From assembly GCF_004322855.1 (NCBI RefSeq), contig NZ_CP036402.1, forward strand, positions 682,001 through 746,000: a stretch of 64,000 nt of DNA, given 5' to 3'. Shown one piece after another: positions 1 through 9,939 of this stretch. A model generated the notes under the pieces. The model worked only from the letters and a program-made list of their open reading frames with translations, had not been told where the DNA came from and searched no databases. Every line of letters begins with the position of its first letter. Within the stretch, counting starts at the first letter, position 1. This DNA is from Egibacter rhizosphaerae. Lineage in GTDB: Bacteria > Actinomycetota > Nitriliruptoria > Euzebyales > Egibacteraceae. The translations under genes were made by a program, and so were the position numbers.

Positions 1-25
1 AATGTGGCGAGACAGCGGGATCACC

Positions 26-2146
26 TCACCCGAGATCGACGATCTGGGCACCCCGGCCGTCACAGCAGTCACATTCGACGGTGAACGACTCGGTGAGGCC
101 CTGGCTGACGTTCTTGCGGGTCATCTGCACGAGGCCGAGCTTGGAGATCTCCATCACGCGGGACTTGGTCTTGTCTCGTGCCAGCGCGCGCTTGAAGCGC
201 TTGAGCACCTCGTCGCGGTTGGCGGGCACGAGCATGTCGACGAAGTCGATGACGATGATCCCGCCCATGTCCCGCAGCCGCAGCTGGCGGGCGATCTCCT
301 CGGCGGCCTCGAGGTTGTTGCGCAGCACCGTTTCCTCGAGGTTCGACTTCCCGACGAACTTGCCGGTGTTCACGTCGATAACCCACATCGCCTCGGTCTT
401 CTCGATGATGAGGTAGCCGCCGGACTTCAGCCACACCTTCTTCTCGAGCGCGCGACGAATCTGGGTGGTGACCTGGTAGGCCTCGAACAGTCCGTCGTCG
501 GGCTCCTCGACGCGGACCTTGTCCACGTGCTCCGGGCTGACGTCGGCCAGGTACGTCCGGACCTGCTCGGCGAGCTCGCGGTCGTCGACGACCAACTCGG
601 TGTACTCAGGACCGAAGATGTCGCGGATGACGCGGATGACCAGGCCGGGCTCCTCGTAGACCGGCTCGAGTGGCTTGACCTTGTCGGCGCGGTCCTGGAC
701 GATCCGCCACTTCTCGACCAGACGCGTCACGTCCGCCTCGAGCTGCTCGTGGGTCGCGCCCTCGGCGGCGGTCCGCACGATCAGTCCGAAGCCCTCGGGG
801 CGCACGGACTCCAGAATCCCCCGCAACCGCTCCCGTTCGTCGTCGGGCAGCTTGCGGCTGATCCCGAGCATGCCCTCGCCCGGCGCGAGCACGCAGAACC
901 GCCCGGCGATCGAGAGGCTCTGCGTCAGCCGTGCGCCCTTGGAGCCCATCGGATCCTTGGTCACCTGCACCAGCACCGGCTGGCCGGGCTTCAGGGTCTG
1001 CTCGATCCGCGGGACCTCGCCGTCGAGGTCGGCCTCGTCGTAGTTGACCTCCCCCGCGTAGAGCACGCCGTTGCGGCCCTTGCCGATGTCGATGAACGCG
1101 GCCTCCATCCCGGGCAGGACGTTCTGTACCCGGCCCTTGTAGATGTTGCCCACGTAGCTCGTGTCGTCACGGTCGGTGACGTAATGCTCGACGAGATCAC
1201 GCTCCTCGAGCACGGCGATCTGGGTGCGCTTCGTGCCCGTCTCGACGAGCATGCGGCGCGGCGGACCCTCCGCGATCGTGCGGCGGGCCTCCTCCGACAT
1301 GCGCGTCGTGGGGCGGCGCCCACGGCCACGCCCGGAAGAGCGCGCGCTGCTCCGCCGCTTCGACTGCAGTGGGGTGGAAGCCTCGGCACCGTCACCGTCG
1401 ACGTCCTTGGCGTGAGGCGCCTCCGGGACCTCGGACTCGGCGACGGCCTCGTCCCCGGAGGCGTCGGTCTCGGCTGCGACCGCATCCCCGGAGGCGTCGG
1501 CCTCGGTCGACTCCCCGGCGTCCGTGGTGCCGGCCGCCCCGGTGCCTGAGCCGCTGCCCGAGCTACTGCCCGAACCACCGCGCCGGCCACGTCCACCCCG
1601 CCGACCGCGCCCACCGCGGCTGCCGCGGCGTCGCTTGACCTGCTTGGCGGGCCCGTCACCCGACCCGGCATCGGTCTCGTCGCTCGCTGTGTCGGTCCCG
1701 TCGCTCGCTGCGTCGGTCCCGTCGCTGGCTGCGTCGGTCCCGTCGCTGGCTGCGTCAGGGCGATCGGGGGAACCCCGGGCGGAAGCCTGCCCGCCGGAAT
1801 CCCCGACCTCGGCATCGTTCACAGCGGTCGAGGCATCGTCGGAGGCGCCGCGTGTCGCGCCCTGCTCGGAGGCGTCGCGTGTCGCGCCCTGCTCCGACGA
1901 GTCCGCTGGCCGTGGGCTCGCGTCAGGCTCGTCGCGTTCCCTCGCCCGGCGGCGGGTCCGTGTCCGCACGCGCACGCGCTGTTGCCCGTCGTCGGCGTCG
2001 GTCCGGTCGCCGGGTGGCTCCTCGCCACCCTCGGGTGGGTCCGTGTCGGAACTCTGACTCTTGCTCTGCTGGTAATGGTCCTCGGGATCGGTGTGGTCGT
2101 CTGGCCCGGCGGTGCTCGCCGCCGAGTCGTCGGAATGATCACTCAC
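26..2146 (-). CDS. rne: Ribonuclease E/G family endoribonuclease
   Basis: Single-strand endoribonuclease of the RNase E/G family, expected to act in mRNA decay and rRNA/tRNA processing. The 706-residue protein has a long disordered N-terminus (about 1-290) rich in Asp, Ser, Thr, Arg and Gly, including four copies of TDAASDG encoded by a 21-bp tandem DNA repeat and a GRRGGRGRRGG RNA-binding-like tract. The conserved core follows: an S1-like region (YVGNIYKGRVQNVLPGMEAA, about 331-350), the catalytic segment with VIDVNTGKFVG and the aspartate-containing IVIDFVDM, and a C-terminal CDCCDGRG zinc-link-like motif. Position of the extension before the core is typical of actinobacterial RNase E. Its start lies within the end of the upstream TIGR03936-like gene (8-base overlap), so the two are probably co-transcribed. 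ATG start kept. Confidence 0.95.
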   Translation of the reverse strand: MSDHSDDSAASTAGPDDHTDPEDHYQQSKSQSSDTDPPEGGEEPPGDRTDADDGQQRVRVRTRTRRRARERDEPDASPRPADSSEQGATRDASEQGATRGASDDASTAVNDAEVGDSGGQASARGSPDRPDAASDGTDAASDGTDAASDGTDTASDETDAGSGDGPAKQVKRRRGSRGGRGRRGGRGRRGGSGSSSGSGSGTGAAGTTDAGESTEADASGDAVAAETDASGDEAVAESEVPEAPHAKDVDGDGAEASTPLQSKRRSSARSSGRGRGRRPTTRMSEEARRTIAEGPPRRMLVETGTKRTQIAVLEERDLVEHYVTDRDDTSYVGNIYKGRVQNVLPGMEAAFIDIGKGRNGVLYAGEVNYDEADLDGEVPRIEQTLKPGQPVLVQVTKDPMGSKGARLTQSLSIAGRFCVLAPGEGMLGISRKLPDDERERLRGILESVRPEGFGLIVRTAAEGATHEQLEADVTRLVEKWRIVQDRADKVKPLEPVYEEPGLVIRVIRDIFGPEYTELVVDDRELAEQVRTYLADVSPEHVDKVRVEEPDDGLFEAYQVTTQIRRALEKKVWLKSGGYLIIEKTEAMWVIDVNTGKFVGKSNLEETVLRNNLEAAEEIARQLRLRDMGGIIVIDFVDMLVPANRDEVLKRFKRALARDKTKSRVMEISKLGLVQMTRKNVSQGLTESFTVECDCCDGRGAQIVDLG
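1671..1756. repeat. 21-bp tandem repeat inside rne
   Basis: About four units of a 21-base motif that reads TDAASDG in the rne frame. It lies in the disordered N-terminal extension and keeps the reading frame, so copy-number changes would alter only linker length. Confidence 0.8.
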
Positions 2147-2987
2147 GATGAACAGCCTCCGGTCGCGGCGGCACGATCGTGCCGCCGATCGCTTCGCGGA
2201 GCCCCTCGTCGACGAACTCGCCCTGCGCCACGCGGGTCACACGGCCGGGTTCGAGCGCGTCCCGCCAGGGGTGCGGGCAGTGAGCCGCGAGCGCGGCGTG
2301 CACCTCGCTGGGACGCATCGGGGGCTCGACATGGTGGACCAGCGCACGAACCCGCGCGCTGGTGGCGTCCTCCTGGGACGCCGCGGACAGATCCTCGGTG
2401 GGCTCGGCGAGAGTCGCCCCACCCGCTTCGACAACGCCGTGCGCATCACCGATATCGGGATCAGGCGGCAGCACGGTCTCGGATAGCGCGAGGGAACGCG
2501 CTACCAGGTTGTTCAGAGCGGGCCTCAGGTCGACCTCGGTCACCTCGCCCTTCTTGTCGCGGGGCACGAGCACCCTCTCGGCGTCGAGGATGCGTGCGAC
2601 GGCCTCCTCCAGTGCCGCGGCGCCATCGCCGGGGTAGGCGAGGTCCCACGCCGAGGCGCGCAACCACTTCGAGAGTCGGGGTGCACCCTCGACGACCTCC
2701 ACCCCGGCACGGACCTCGATCCCTTCCGGGAAGGCCGCGTTCAGTTCCTTGAGCGCCGGCTCGATCGGAAACGAGTCGGCGAACTCCAGCTCGGCGTACT
2801 CGGCGATCGAGCCGTAGCCGAGCGGTAGCGCATCCGGGAATCTTACCTGCGGGTGCGGGCTGAAGCCCTCGGAATACGCGACGGGCAACCGGGCCTTGCG
2901 CAGCGCTCGCTCCCATATCCGCCCGAGGTCGATCGCCGAGACGAACCGGACCTTGCCGGTCTTGGCGTACCTAACCCGTACCCGCAC
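2139..2987 (-). CDS. TIGR03936 family radical-SAM-associated protein (DUF2344)
   Basis: About 282 residues from a GTG start at 2987. The N-terminus (RVRVRYAKTGKVRFVSAIDL, then a conserved YSEGFSPHPQ) matches the DUF2344/TIGR03936 family, which is encoded next to, or fused to, TIGR03960 radical SAM proteins. Its biochemical role is not established; an RNA-related function is often guessed from linkage to rne and ribosomal protein genes. The start was chosen because the conserved domain begins two residues later and the frame further upstream is a shadow of the preceding gene; it gives a 17-base overlap with that gene. TTG at 2993 is an alternative start. The 3' end overlaps the rne start. Confidence 0.85.
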   Translation of the reverse strand: MRVRVRYAKTGKVRFVSAIDLGRIWERALRKARLPVAYSEGFSPHPQVRFPDALPLGYGSIAEYAELEFADSFPIEPALKELNAAFPEGIEVRAGVEVVEGAPRLSKWLRASAWDLAYPGDGAAALEEAVARILDAERVLVPRDKKGEVTEVDLRPALNNLVARSLALSETVLPPDPDIGDAHGVVEAGGATLAEPTEDLSAASQEDATSARVRALVHHVEPPMRPSEVHAALAAHCPHPWRDALEPGRVTRVAQGEFVDEGLREAIGGTIVPPRPEAVHRE

Positions 2988-4890
2988 GGACAATCGGGAG
3001 GAGACCCAGCGTGTCGCCCTGGGCGTAGCCGGTCTGGTGGTCGATGTCGAGTCCGGGACAGACCCCGCAGTCGTAGCAGGGGATCCAGCGACAATCGTCG
3101 AGTTCGCGCGCGTGCAGCGAATCCTGGTAGTCCTCCCACAGCCACGACTTGTCGAGGCCGCTGTCCATGTGGTCCCAGGGCAGGCCCTCGCCCTCGTCCC
3201 GGTCACGGTACAGGTACCAGTCGAGATCGACGCCGGTGTCCGCGCAGGCCCGCCGCCACCGGTCGGGGTCGAACACCTCGGCCCACCCGTCGAAGCGCGC
3301 GCCCAGCTCGAAGGCGCGCTCGACGGCGGCGGCGACCCGTCGGTCGCCCCGGGACAGGAGCCCCTCGACGACGCCGGGCTCGGGGTCGTGATAGCGCAGG
3401 TTCAGGTTCCGGTCGGCCGCGACGCGCTCCTTGATGAGCCCGATCTTGCGCTTGATCTCCTCGGGCGGGTCCTGGGCGCACCACTGGAACGGCGTGTGCG
3501 GTTTCGGGATGAACCCCCCGACCGACACCGTCACCTTGTTCTTGCGGCCGTGCCGCTTGCCGAGGGCGAGGACCTTGAGCCCGAGCTCGGCGATCCCGAG
3601 CACGTCCTCGTCGGTCTCGGTGGGCAGACCGATCATGAAATACAGCTTGATGTGCCGCCAGCCGTTCGCGAACGCGGTCTCGGCGGCCTGCAGCATGTCC
3701 TGTTCGCTCGCGGTCTTGTTGATGACCTTGCGCATCCGCTCGGTTCCGGCCTCGGGCGCGAACGTGAGCCCGGTGCGGCGACCGTTGCGGGTGAGCTCGT
3801 CGGCGAGCTCGACGTTGAACGCGTCGACGCGGGTGGAGGGCAGCGAGAGGCTCGTGTTCGTGCCCTCGTACTGGTCGCCCAGGTCGCCGCAGAGGCCACG
3901 GATGTCGGAGTGGTCAGCCGAGGACAGGGAGAGCAGCCCGACCTCCTCGAGCCCGGAGTTCTCCAGCCCTTCGGAGACCATCTCCTTGATCGTCTCGCGG
4001 GACCGCTCGCGCACCGGGCGCGTGATCATCCCGGCCTGGCAGAACCGGCAGCCGCGCGTGCAACCGCGGAAGATCTCCACCGAGTAGCGCTCGTGCACCG
4101 TCTCGGTGAGCGGCACGAGCTGCTTCTTGGGGTACGGCCACTCGTCGAGGTCGGAGAGCGTGCGCTTGGGGACCGCGCGGCGCGCATCGGCGCGCACGGG
4201 CTCGGTGGCCTCGAGTCGCCCGTCGGGGCCGTAGCGCGGCTCGTAGAACCGCGGCACGTAGACGCCCTCGATCCGCGCGGCGCGACCGAGCAGGTGCTCG
4301 CGCGACCAGTCGCCGGCGCTGCGCCACTCCTGAACGAGGCCGTCGAGCTCACGCGCGACCTCCTCACCGTCGCCGGCGATCGCGAGGTCCAGGAACGACG
4401 CGAGCGGCTCCGGGTTGAACACCGCGTGCCCACCGGCGATGACGAGCGGCTCGTCGTCGGCCCGTGCGGTCGCGTGACGCGTCACGCCGCCGAGGTCGAG
4501 GATGTTGAGCAGGTTCGTGTAGCCGACCTCGGTCGCGAGGCTGAACCCGAGCACGTCGAACGCCTGCGGGGGGCGATGCGTCTCGACGCTGAAGAAGGGG
4601 AGGCCGTGAGCCCGCATCACCGCTTCCATGTCCCCCCACGGTGCGAATCCACGCTCGGCGAGGGTGCGCGGCCGTTCGTTGAGGACCTCGTAGAGGATCT
4701 GGATGCCCTGGTTCGGCTGTCCGACCTCGTAGGTGTCGGGATAGACCAGCAGCCAGGCGCTGTCGACCTCCCCGTGCTCCTTCACCACGATGTTCGTCTC
4801 GCCGCCGACGTAGCGCGCGGGCTTCCTCACCTGCGTGAGCAGGGGCTCGAGGCACTCCCAGACGGATCCGGTGCTGCGGTCGATGGGCAT
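2971..4890 (-). CDS. TIGR03960 family B12-binding/radical SAM protein
   Basis: About 639 residues. The cluster motif CTRGCRFC (Cys277, Cys281, Cys284) binds the 4Fe-4S cluster used to cleave S-adenosylmethionine. The N-terminal third resembles the cobalamin-binding-like fold of this family. The ATG at 4890 (MPIDRSTGSV) was chosen because the upstream in-frame sequence is low-complexity and the family begins here. It heads a minus-strand run with the TIGR03936 partner and rne, an arrangement common in Actinobacteria and Firmicutes. The substrate is unknown; an RNA or ribosome modification is a reasonable inference from context only. Confidence 0.92.
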   Translation of the reverse strand: MPIDRSTGSVWECLEPLLTQVRKPARYVGGETNIVVKEHGEVDSAWLLVYPDTYEVGQPNQGIQILYEVLNERPRTLAERGFAPWGDMEAVMRAHGLPFFSVETHRPPQAFDVLGFSLATEVGYTNLLNILDLGGVTRHATARADDEPLVIAGGHAVFNPEPLASFLDLAIAGDGEEVARELDGLVQEWRSAGDWSREHLLGRAARIEGVYVPRFYEPRYGPDGRLEATEPVRADARRAVPKRTLSDLDEWPYPKKQLVPLTETVHERYSVEIFRGCTRGCRFCQAGMITRPVRERSRETIKEMVSEGLENSGLEEVGLLSLSSADHSDIRGLCGDLGDQYEGTNTSLSLPSTRVDAFNVELADELTRNGRRTGLTFAPEAGTERMRKVINKTASEQDMLQAAETAFANGWRHIKLYFMIGLPTETDEDVLGIAELGLKVLALGKRHGRKNKVTVSVGGFIPKPHTPFQWCAQDPPEEIKRKIGLIKERVAADRNLNLRYHDPEPGVVEGLLSRGDRRVAAAVERAFELGARFDGWAEVFDPDRWRRACADTGVDLDWYLYRDRDEGEGLPWDHMDSGLDKSWLWEDYQDSLHARELDDCRWIPCYDCGVCPGLDIDHQTGYAQGDTLGLLPIVRAGTG

Positions 4891-5032
4891 GCGGTCGTCC
4901 GTTGTCGGGATCGACGTCGCGGTACGGGCGTGGGGCGAGGGCCGGATGCGGCTCGAACCGGCCGGGGCCCTGCCGCTTCCTGCGGAGGCGAGTGTAGCGA
5001 ACACCCCCGCGGACGCGCCCACGGCGGGCGGG

Positions 5033-6208
5033 CTACTGGAAGCGGCGCATGTGCACGTTCTGCAACAGCCCCACCATGATGAACATGCTGATCATCGACG
5101 TGCCCCCATAGGAGACGAAAGGCAGGGCGAGCCCGGTGATGGGCATGATCCCCAGGGACATTCCGAGGTTCACGAAGACCTGGAAGCCGAGGACCGCGAC
5201 GACGCCGCCGGCCAGCAGCGTCCCGAATGTGTCCCGACTGCCCATCGCGATCCGGATACCGCGCCAGATCAGCACTCCGTAGAGGCCGAGGAGGAGAGCG
5301 CTGCCCAGGAACCCGGTCTCCTCGGCGACCACGGTGAAGATGAAGTCGGTGTGGTTCTCGGGGACGAAGCCCAGGCGGGTCTGCGTCCCCTGGAACAGCC
5401 CTTGGCCGACGAGCTGCCCCGAGCCGATCGCGATCTGCGCCTGGTTCAGGTTGTAACCGTCCTCCTGGATATCCGCGGCCTCCGGGTTCAGGAAGCTGCC
5501 CAGGCGTTCGAGCTGGTACTGCTCGAGGATGTCCAGCTGCAGTGCCCCGAGGATCGACGCGACGCCGATCACCCCGAGCGCCACCATGTAGCGGATCCGC
5601 ACCCGCGCGAGCAGGAGCACCGCGAACGTGATCGCGACGAAGACGATCGCGGTGCCGAGGTCGGGCTGGGCGACGATGAGGACCATGGGGATCGCCGCCA
5701 GCACGCAGGCCTCGATCAGCGCACGCAGGCCCAGGGCCTCCTCGCGCCGCTCGTGGAAGAGCGCCGCGAGGATGGCGATGAGCGCGGGCTTGGCGAGCTC
5801 GGCCGGCTGGAACCAGAACCCCCCGAGCACGAGCGCACGGGTCGGCTGCCCCGTGTCCTCACCGACCACGAGCACGACGCCGAGCAGCACCAGCGAAACC
5901 AGGTACAGCACCGGCGCCCACGCACGGAACGCGCGATAGTCGAACGCGGTGACGGCCACCATCGCCGCGATGCCCAGCGCGAACGACACGAGCTGCCGGT
6001 TGACGAAGTGCAGTGTGTCGTACTCGGTCCCGGCGAGCTGCGGCGCCGTCGCCGAGTAGATGAAGACGAAGCCGATGCCCGCCAGCGCGAGCACGACGAG
6101 CACGAGCACCGGGTCGACCTGCCGAGCGGGCGCGTAGGCCGACAGCCACTGCTTGCGGTAGGCCTCGCGCTGGCCCCGCAGGGCGTTGTGGTCCTGGTAC
6201 GTGCTCAA
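5033..6208 (-). CDS. rodA: Rod-shape SEDS peptidoglycan glycosyltransferase RodA
   Basis: 391-residue polytopic membrane protein of the FtsW/RodA/SpoVE (SEDS) family, which polymerises lipid II during cell elongation with a class B PBP partner. Visible family features include the first TM segment (VLVVLALAGIGFVFIYSA), the NQAQIAIGSGQLVGQGLFQGTQ loop region, the FVPENHTDFIF segment and the C-terminal GLALPFVSYGGTSM motif. It overlaps the pbp2 stop by 4 bases (ATGA type), so translation is likely coupled and the two make the elongasome synthase pair. The mre genes lie just upstream in the same direction. Confidence 0.95.
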   Translation of the reverse strand: MSTYQDHNALRGQREAYRKQWLSAYAPARQVDPVLVLVVLALAGIGFVFIYSATAPQLAGTEYDTLHFVNRQLVSFALGIAAMVAVTAFDYRAFRAWAPVLYLVSLVLLGVVLVVGEDTGQPTRALVLGGFWFQPAELAKPALIAILAALFHERREEALGLRALIEACVLAAIPMVLIVAQPDLGTAIVFVAITFAVLLLARVRIRYMVALGVIGVASILGALQLDILEQYQLERLGSFLNPEAADIQEDGYNLNQAQIAIGSGQLVGQGLFQGTQTRLGFVPENHTDFIFTVVAEETGFLGSALLLGLYGVLIWRGIRIAMGSRDTFGTLLAGGVVAVLGFQVFVNLGMSLGIMPITGLALPFVSYGGTSMISMFIMVGLLQNVHMRRFQ

Positions 6209-8223
6209 TCCGTGACCTCACCGAGATCGATCTCGGTCTCCTCGACGTCGAGCACCGACTCGAACACCCGCCGGACGATCGGCGCCGAGGTCTGACTGCC
6301 CCCGCCGCCCTCCTCGATGAGCGAGACGACGACGTAGCGGCTCCCGTCCTCGGCCGGGTCGACCGTGTACCCCGCGTACCACGAGTACGGCTGCTTGGAA
6401 TCGCCGAACTGCGCGGTGCCGGTCTTGCCGGCGATCGTGGGGCCGAAGTCCTCGAAGGTGCTCTCGGCGGTCCCACCGTCCTCGTTCACGCCCTGCAGTC
6501 CGGAGCGCAGCACCTGCACGGTGGAGTCCGAGAGTTCGAGATCGTTCACGACCTCGGGCTCGACGGCCTCGACCTCGCCGTCGGGACGGACGACCTCGTC
6601 GGCGACGCGGGGCGCGAAAACCGTGCCGCCGTTCGCGACCGCCGCGTAAACCGACGCGATCTGCAGCGGCGTGGTCTGCACGTCCCCCTGCCCGATGGAC
6701 ATGTTGACCGCGTCACCGCCGCGCCAGTTCGCGCCCTGCTCGCTGCACAGCTCGGTGTAGAGGCGCTCCTCGTAGCTGCCGTCGGGTGCGGTCTCGGCGA
6801 GCGCGCAGTTGCGGTCGCGCGTCTGCTCCCAGTACTCACGCTTCCACTCGCGACCGGGCACGACCCCGCCACGCTCGCTCGCCAGGTCGATGCCCAGGGT
6901 GCCCCCCAGGCCCCATTCCTCGGCGTGATCGGCGAGGTACTCGCGCTCGTCGTCGCCGCTCGCCTGCTCCGCATGCCACATGTCCCGCGCGAGCTCGTAG
7001 TACACGGTGTTGCACGACTCGGTCAGCGACTGGGCCATCGAGATGTCACCGGAGTCCACACTCGACCAGTTGGGGAACGTCTGGTCGTTCCACTCCCATT
7101 GCGGGGGGCACGGCAGCGTCTCGTTCGGGCCGACGAACCCGTGCTCGAGCGCCGCGGAAGCCGTGACCACCTTGAACACCGAGCCGGGCGGATAGGTCTG
7201 CTGGATCGCGCGGTTGAGCAGGGGGATCTCGTTGTCGGGATCCTGGATGTCGGCGAAGTACTCGGTGCTCACCCCTCCCACGAACTCGCTGGGGTCGTAG
7301 TCGGGGTACGAGGCCATCGCGCGTACCTCGCCGTTGTCGGCGTCGAGGACGACGACCGCTCCGCCGGTGGCGCGCAGAGTGGAGGCGACGTTGTTGTCGT
7401 CGGGCTCCTGACGCGCGGTCTCGATCCCCTCGAGCAGCGCCTCCTCGGTGTCGGCCTGGACGTCGGAATCGAGCGTCAGGCGCAGGTCCGAGCCCGGCGT
7501 GGGGAGCACCTCGTCGAGCTGGCGGACCACCTCGTTGCGAGGGTTCACCTCGAGGCGGCGCAGACCCTCGGTGCCGCGCAGCTCGGACTCGTAGCCCGAC
7601 TCGACCCCGGCCGAGCCGATCAGCTCCCCGGCCCGGTAGTCCTCGTAGGCCTCGCTCGCGAGCTGATCCTCGCCGATCTCGGTGACGTATCCGAGCACGT
7701 GGCTCGCGAGGTCTCCCTGGGGATAGGTCCGGCGGGGCAGCCGCTCGGCGTAGACCCCCGGATATCGCGTCGACTGGTTCTCCCAGATGTAGAGGACGAC
7801 CTCCTCGGGCACGTCGACCGCGATCGGGCGCGGGCGGAGAGGGCTGACGCGCGACCGCTCGATCTCCGTCGCGATCTCGTCGCCGTCCATGTCGAGGACC
7901 TCGCCCAGGTCCTCGTAGACGTCCTCCTCCTCGTCGTCGTCGATCTCGGCCGGCTGCACCCCGACGACGTAGACGAACTCGTTGTCGACGAGGGGCTCCC
8001 CCTCGCGATCGAGGATCTTCCCGCGCGGCGCCTCCATGCTCACCGTCCGGACAGCGTTGCCCTCGGCGCGATCGGCGAAGTCGGCGCCCGCCATCACCTG
8101 CAGGTACCACATCCGCGCGAACAGGAGCACGAAGAGACTAACGAGCAGCAACGCAAAGAACACCAGGCGCAGCCTGGTGCTCTCGGCCTGATCGGTCGCG
8201 GCGGGGACGTTCAGCGAAGGCAC
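6205..8223 (-). CDS. mrdA: Penicillin-binding protein 2 (class B transpeptidase)
   Basis: 672 residues: a short cytoplasmic tail, one membrane anchor (about 20-45), a PBP dimerisation domain and a C-terminal transpeptidase domain. Catalytic motifs are visible: SxxK in YPPGSVFKVVTA (about residue 347), SxN in LTESCNTVYYE, and KTG in IAGKTGTAQFG (about residue 600). It cross-links peptidoglycan during elongation, working with RodA, whose gene follows with a 4-base overlap. An extra Cys-containing segment (around CALAETAPDGSYEERL) sits between SxN and KTG and lengthens the domain, as in other actinobacterial PBP2 homologues. Confidence 0.94.
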   Translation of the reverse strand: MPSLNVPAATDQAESTRLRLVFFALLLVSLFVLLFARMWYLQVMAGADFADRAEGNAVRTVSMEAPRGKILDREGEPLVDNEFVYVVGVQPAEIDDDEEEDVYEDLGEVLDMDGDEIATEIERSRVSPLRPRPIAVDVPEEVVLYIWENQSTRYPGVYAERLPRRTYPQGDLASHVLGYVTEIGEDQLASEAYEDYRAGELIGSAGVESGYESELRGTEGLRRLEVNPRNEVVRQLDEVLPTPGSDLRLTLDSDVQADTEEALLEGIETARQEPDDNNVASTLRATGGAVVVLDADNGEVRAMASYPDYDPSEFVGGVSTEYFADIQDPDNEIPLLNRAIQQTYPPGSVFKVVTASAALEHGFVGPNETLPCPPQWEWNDQTFPNWSSVDSGDISMAQSLTESCNTVYYELARDMWHAEQASGDDEREYLADHAEEWGLGGTLGIDLASERGGVVPGREWKREYWEQTRDRNCALAETAPDGSYEERLYTELCSEQGANWRGGDAVNMSIGQGDVQTTPLQIASVYAAVANGGTVFAPRVADEVVRPDGEVEAVEPEVVNDLELSDSTVQVLRSGLQGVNEDGGTAESTFEDFGPTIAGKTGTAQFGDSKQPYSWYAGYTVDPAEDGSRYVVVSLIEEGGGGSQTSAPIVRRVFESVLDVEETEIDLGEVTD

Positions 8224-8334
8224 GATCGAAGGCTATTACACCGGGGACACCTTGGCCGTGGCATGTCGCGAACGGAGCCCGCATCGTCGGGCAGGGGACC
8301 GCGTGCTCTCGGTGCGCCGCCGACCTCTCCGGCG

Positions 8335-8841
8335 TCAGCCCGAAGACGTCGAGACGAGGCCGAGCAGCCGGCGCAGCACGAACCATGCGATGGGGCTCAG
8401 CACCGCCCCGTAGACGCCCGTGAGCGCGGCGTCGACGAGCACGGTGAGGGGCGTCGCGCTCTGCACGCCGAGCACGAAGCCGAGCAGCACGCGCATCGCC
8501 ACGAGCACGGCCGTTCCGATCCCGGCGACGAGGACGGCGCCCGCGAACGGGTTGCCGGCGATGTAGGGGCGGGTGAGGCCTGCAGCGTAGCCGCCGAGCA
8601 GGAAGACCAGCGCCGACGCGCCGACGATCGTGTCAGTCGCGGCGAGGAGGTCGACGGCCAGTCCGCCGACGAACCCGTACCGCAGGCCGCTGCCGGGCCC
8701 CTCCACCACCGCGAGGACCAGCACCGTGAGCGCGACGAAGTCGGGCGCGATACCGCCGATCGTCATGGCGGGTGCCACCACGGTCTGCAGCAGCAGCACG
8801 GTGAGCAACACCAACCCGAGGAGGACACCGCGAACGATCAC
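8335..8841 (-). CDS. mreD: Rod shape-determining protein MreD
   Basis: 168-residue integral membrane protein with about five predicted TM segments, beginning GVLLGLVLLTVLLLQTVVAP. MreD bridges MreC and the elongasome in the membrane. Sequence conservation in this family is weak, so the call rests on length, hydrophobicity and position immediately after mreC (4-base ATGA overlap) and before pbp2-rodA. A 111-base gap separates it from pbp2. Confidence 0.88.
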   Translation of the reverse strand: MIVRGVLLGLVLLTVLLLQTVVAPAMTIGGIAPDFVALTVLVLAVVEGPGSGLRYGFVGGLAVDLLAATDTIVGASALVFLLGGYAAGLTRPYIAGNPFAGAVLVAGIGTAVLVAMRVLLGFVLGVQSATPLTVLVDAALTGVYGAVLSPIAWFVLRRLLGLVSTSSG

Positions 8842-9815
8842 CCGTCGTCGTTGTCCTCATCGTCGTTGTCCTCGTCGTCGCCGTCCTCACCCTCCTCGTC
8901 GTCGTCCTCGTCGTCCTCCTCCTCGAGGTCGGGCGGGTCGGGTGCGGAGGACTCCGGCGAGTCGACGATGTCGGAAGGGTCGAACCGACCGGGCGCGGTC
9001 TCGGCGTCGAGCACGATCTGCACCGTCGAGAGTCGGCGGAAGTCGACGAACGGTCGGACCTGGTGGAAGCGTGGACTCGTCACGTCGGCCTCGTCCGGGC
9101 TCGACACCTCCCCGACCGGCAGGCCGTCGGGGATCGTCGAGGTCTGGAACGTGCGAGTCACGACCTCGCTGCCCTGTGGGGCGTCAGCCTCGGGGTCGAG
9201 CAGCTCCAGTTGGAACGGCTGGGCACCCTGCCCGCGCAAGAGGGCGGTCTCACCCGACTCGGCGACACGGACCGCGTAGCGGGCATTGGGGCTGGTCAGC
9301 AACTCGATGCGAGCGTACTCGGGGGTCACCTCGGTGACCTTGCCGATCAGTCCCCGCGTGGACACGGTGGCCATGCCCGACGCGATTCCCTGGTCCGCGC
9401 CCCTGTCGACGATGATCGAGTGGCCCTGCTCACCGGGCGGTTCACCGATGACCTCGGCGGCGACGGTCTCGAGCTCGTACCGCTCACGCATCTCGAGTTG
9501 CTCGCGCAGCTCGCGGTTCTCGCGCTCCAGGTCGGCGACGCTCGGCAGCTGCTCCTCGAGCTGCTCGACCTCCTGCTGCAGGCGCACGTTCTCGGCACGC
9601 ATGCTGCCGAGGTCGCCGACGGCGGACAGAACGGCGCCGACGGGACGCAACGCTTGGGAGAAGCCCTCCTGGAGTGGAGCGAACGCGACGAGGGCTCCCC
9701 GCTGCGCCTCGGCGATCGGCCCGCTGTCGCCCTGCCGGTAGTCGAACGTGATCAGGAGCAGCGCGACGAGCGTGAGCACCGCCAGCAGGGTTCGGCTACG
9801 GCGTCGTTCCGGCAT
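8838..9815 (-). CDS. mreC: Rod shape-determining protein MreC
   Basis: 325 residues: an N-terminal membrane anchor (TLLAVLTLVALLLITFDY), a coiled coil (about 65-115, rich in Glu, Leu and Arg heptads) and the periplasmic beta domain with the family motif GLIGKVTEVTPEYARIELL. It scaffolds the elongasome outside the membrane. The C-terminus ends in a strongly acidic Asp/Glu tract (about 295-325, EEEDDEDDDEEGEDGDDED), unusual in length. It overlaps mreD by 4 bases. Confidence 0.93.
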   Translation of the reverse strand: MPERRRSRTLLAVLTLVALLLITFDYRQGDSGPIAEAQRGALVAFAPLQEGFSQALRPVGAVLSAVGDLGSMRAENVRLQQEVEQLEEQLPSVADLERENRELREQLEMRERYELETVAAEVIGEPPGEQGHSIIVDRGADQGIASGMATVSTRGLIGKVTEVTPEYARIELLTSPNARYAVRVAESGETALLRGQGAQPFQLELLDPEADAPQGSEVVTRTFQTSTIPDGLPVGEVSSPDEADVTSPRFHQVRPFVDFRRLSTVQIVLDAETAPGRFDPSDIVDSPESSAPDPPDLEEEDDEDDDEEGEDGDDEDNDDEDNDDG

Positions 9816-9939
9816 CGGCTCGCTCGCGATCGGTCAGGGGTGGGTTCCGGGCGGCGCCGCCCAGCAGTCGACGAGGTCGACCGAGCGGACACCGCCTGCT
9901 CAGACGCGTGAGGGACGGGCAAGGTTCCCGCACGAGAGC

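Noticed and set aside
2896-5079. Long open frame on the plus strand opposite the TIGR03960 gene, and similar ones opposite ValS and ClpX
   Set aside because: High GC makes antisense frames open. The minus-strand proteins have full conserved motifs, so the plus-strand frames are shadows.
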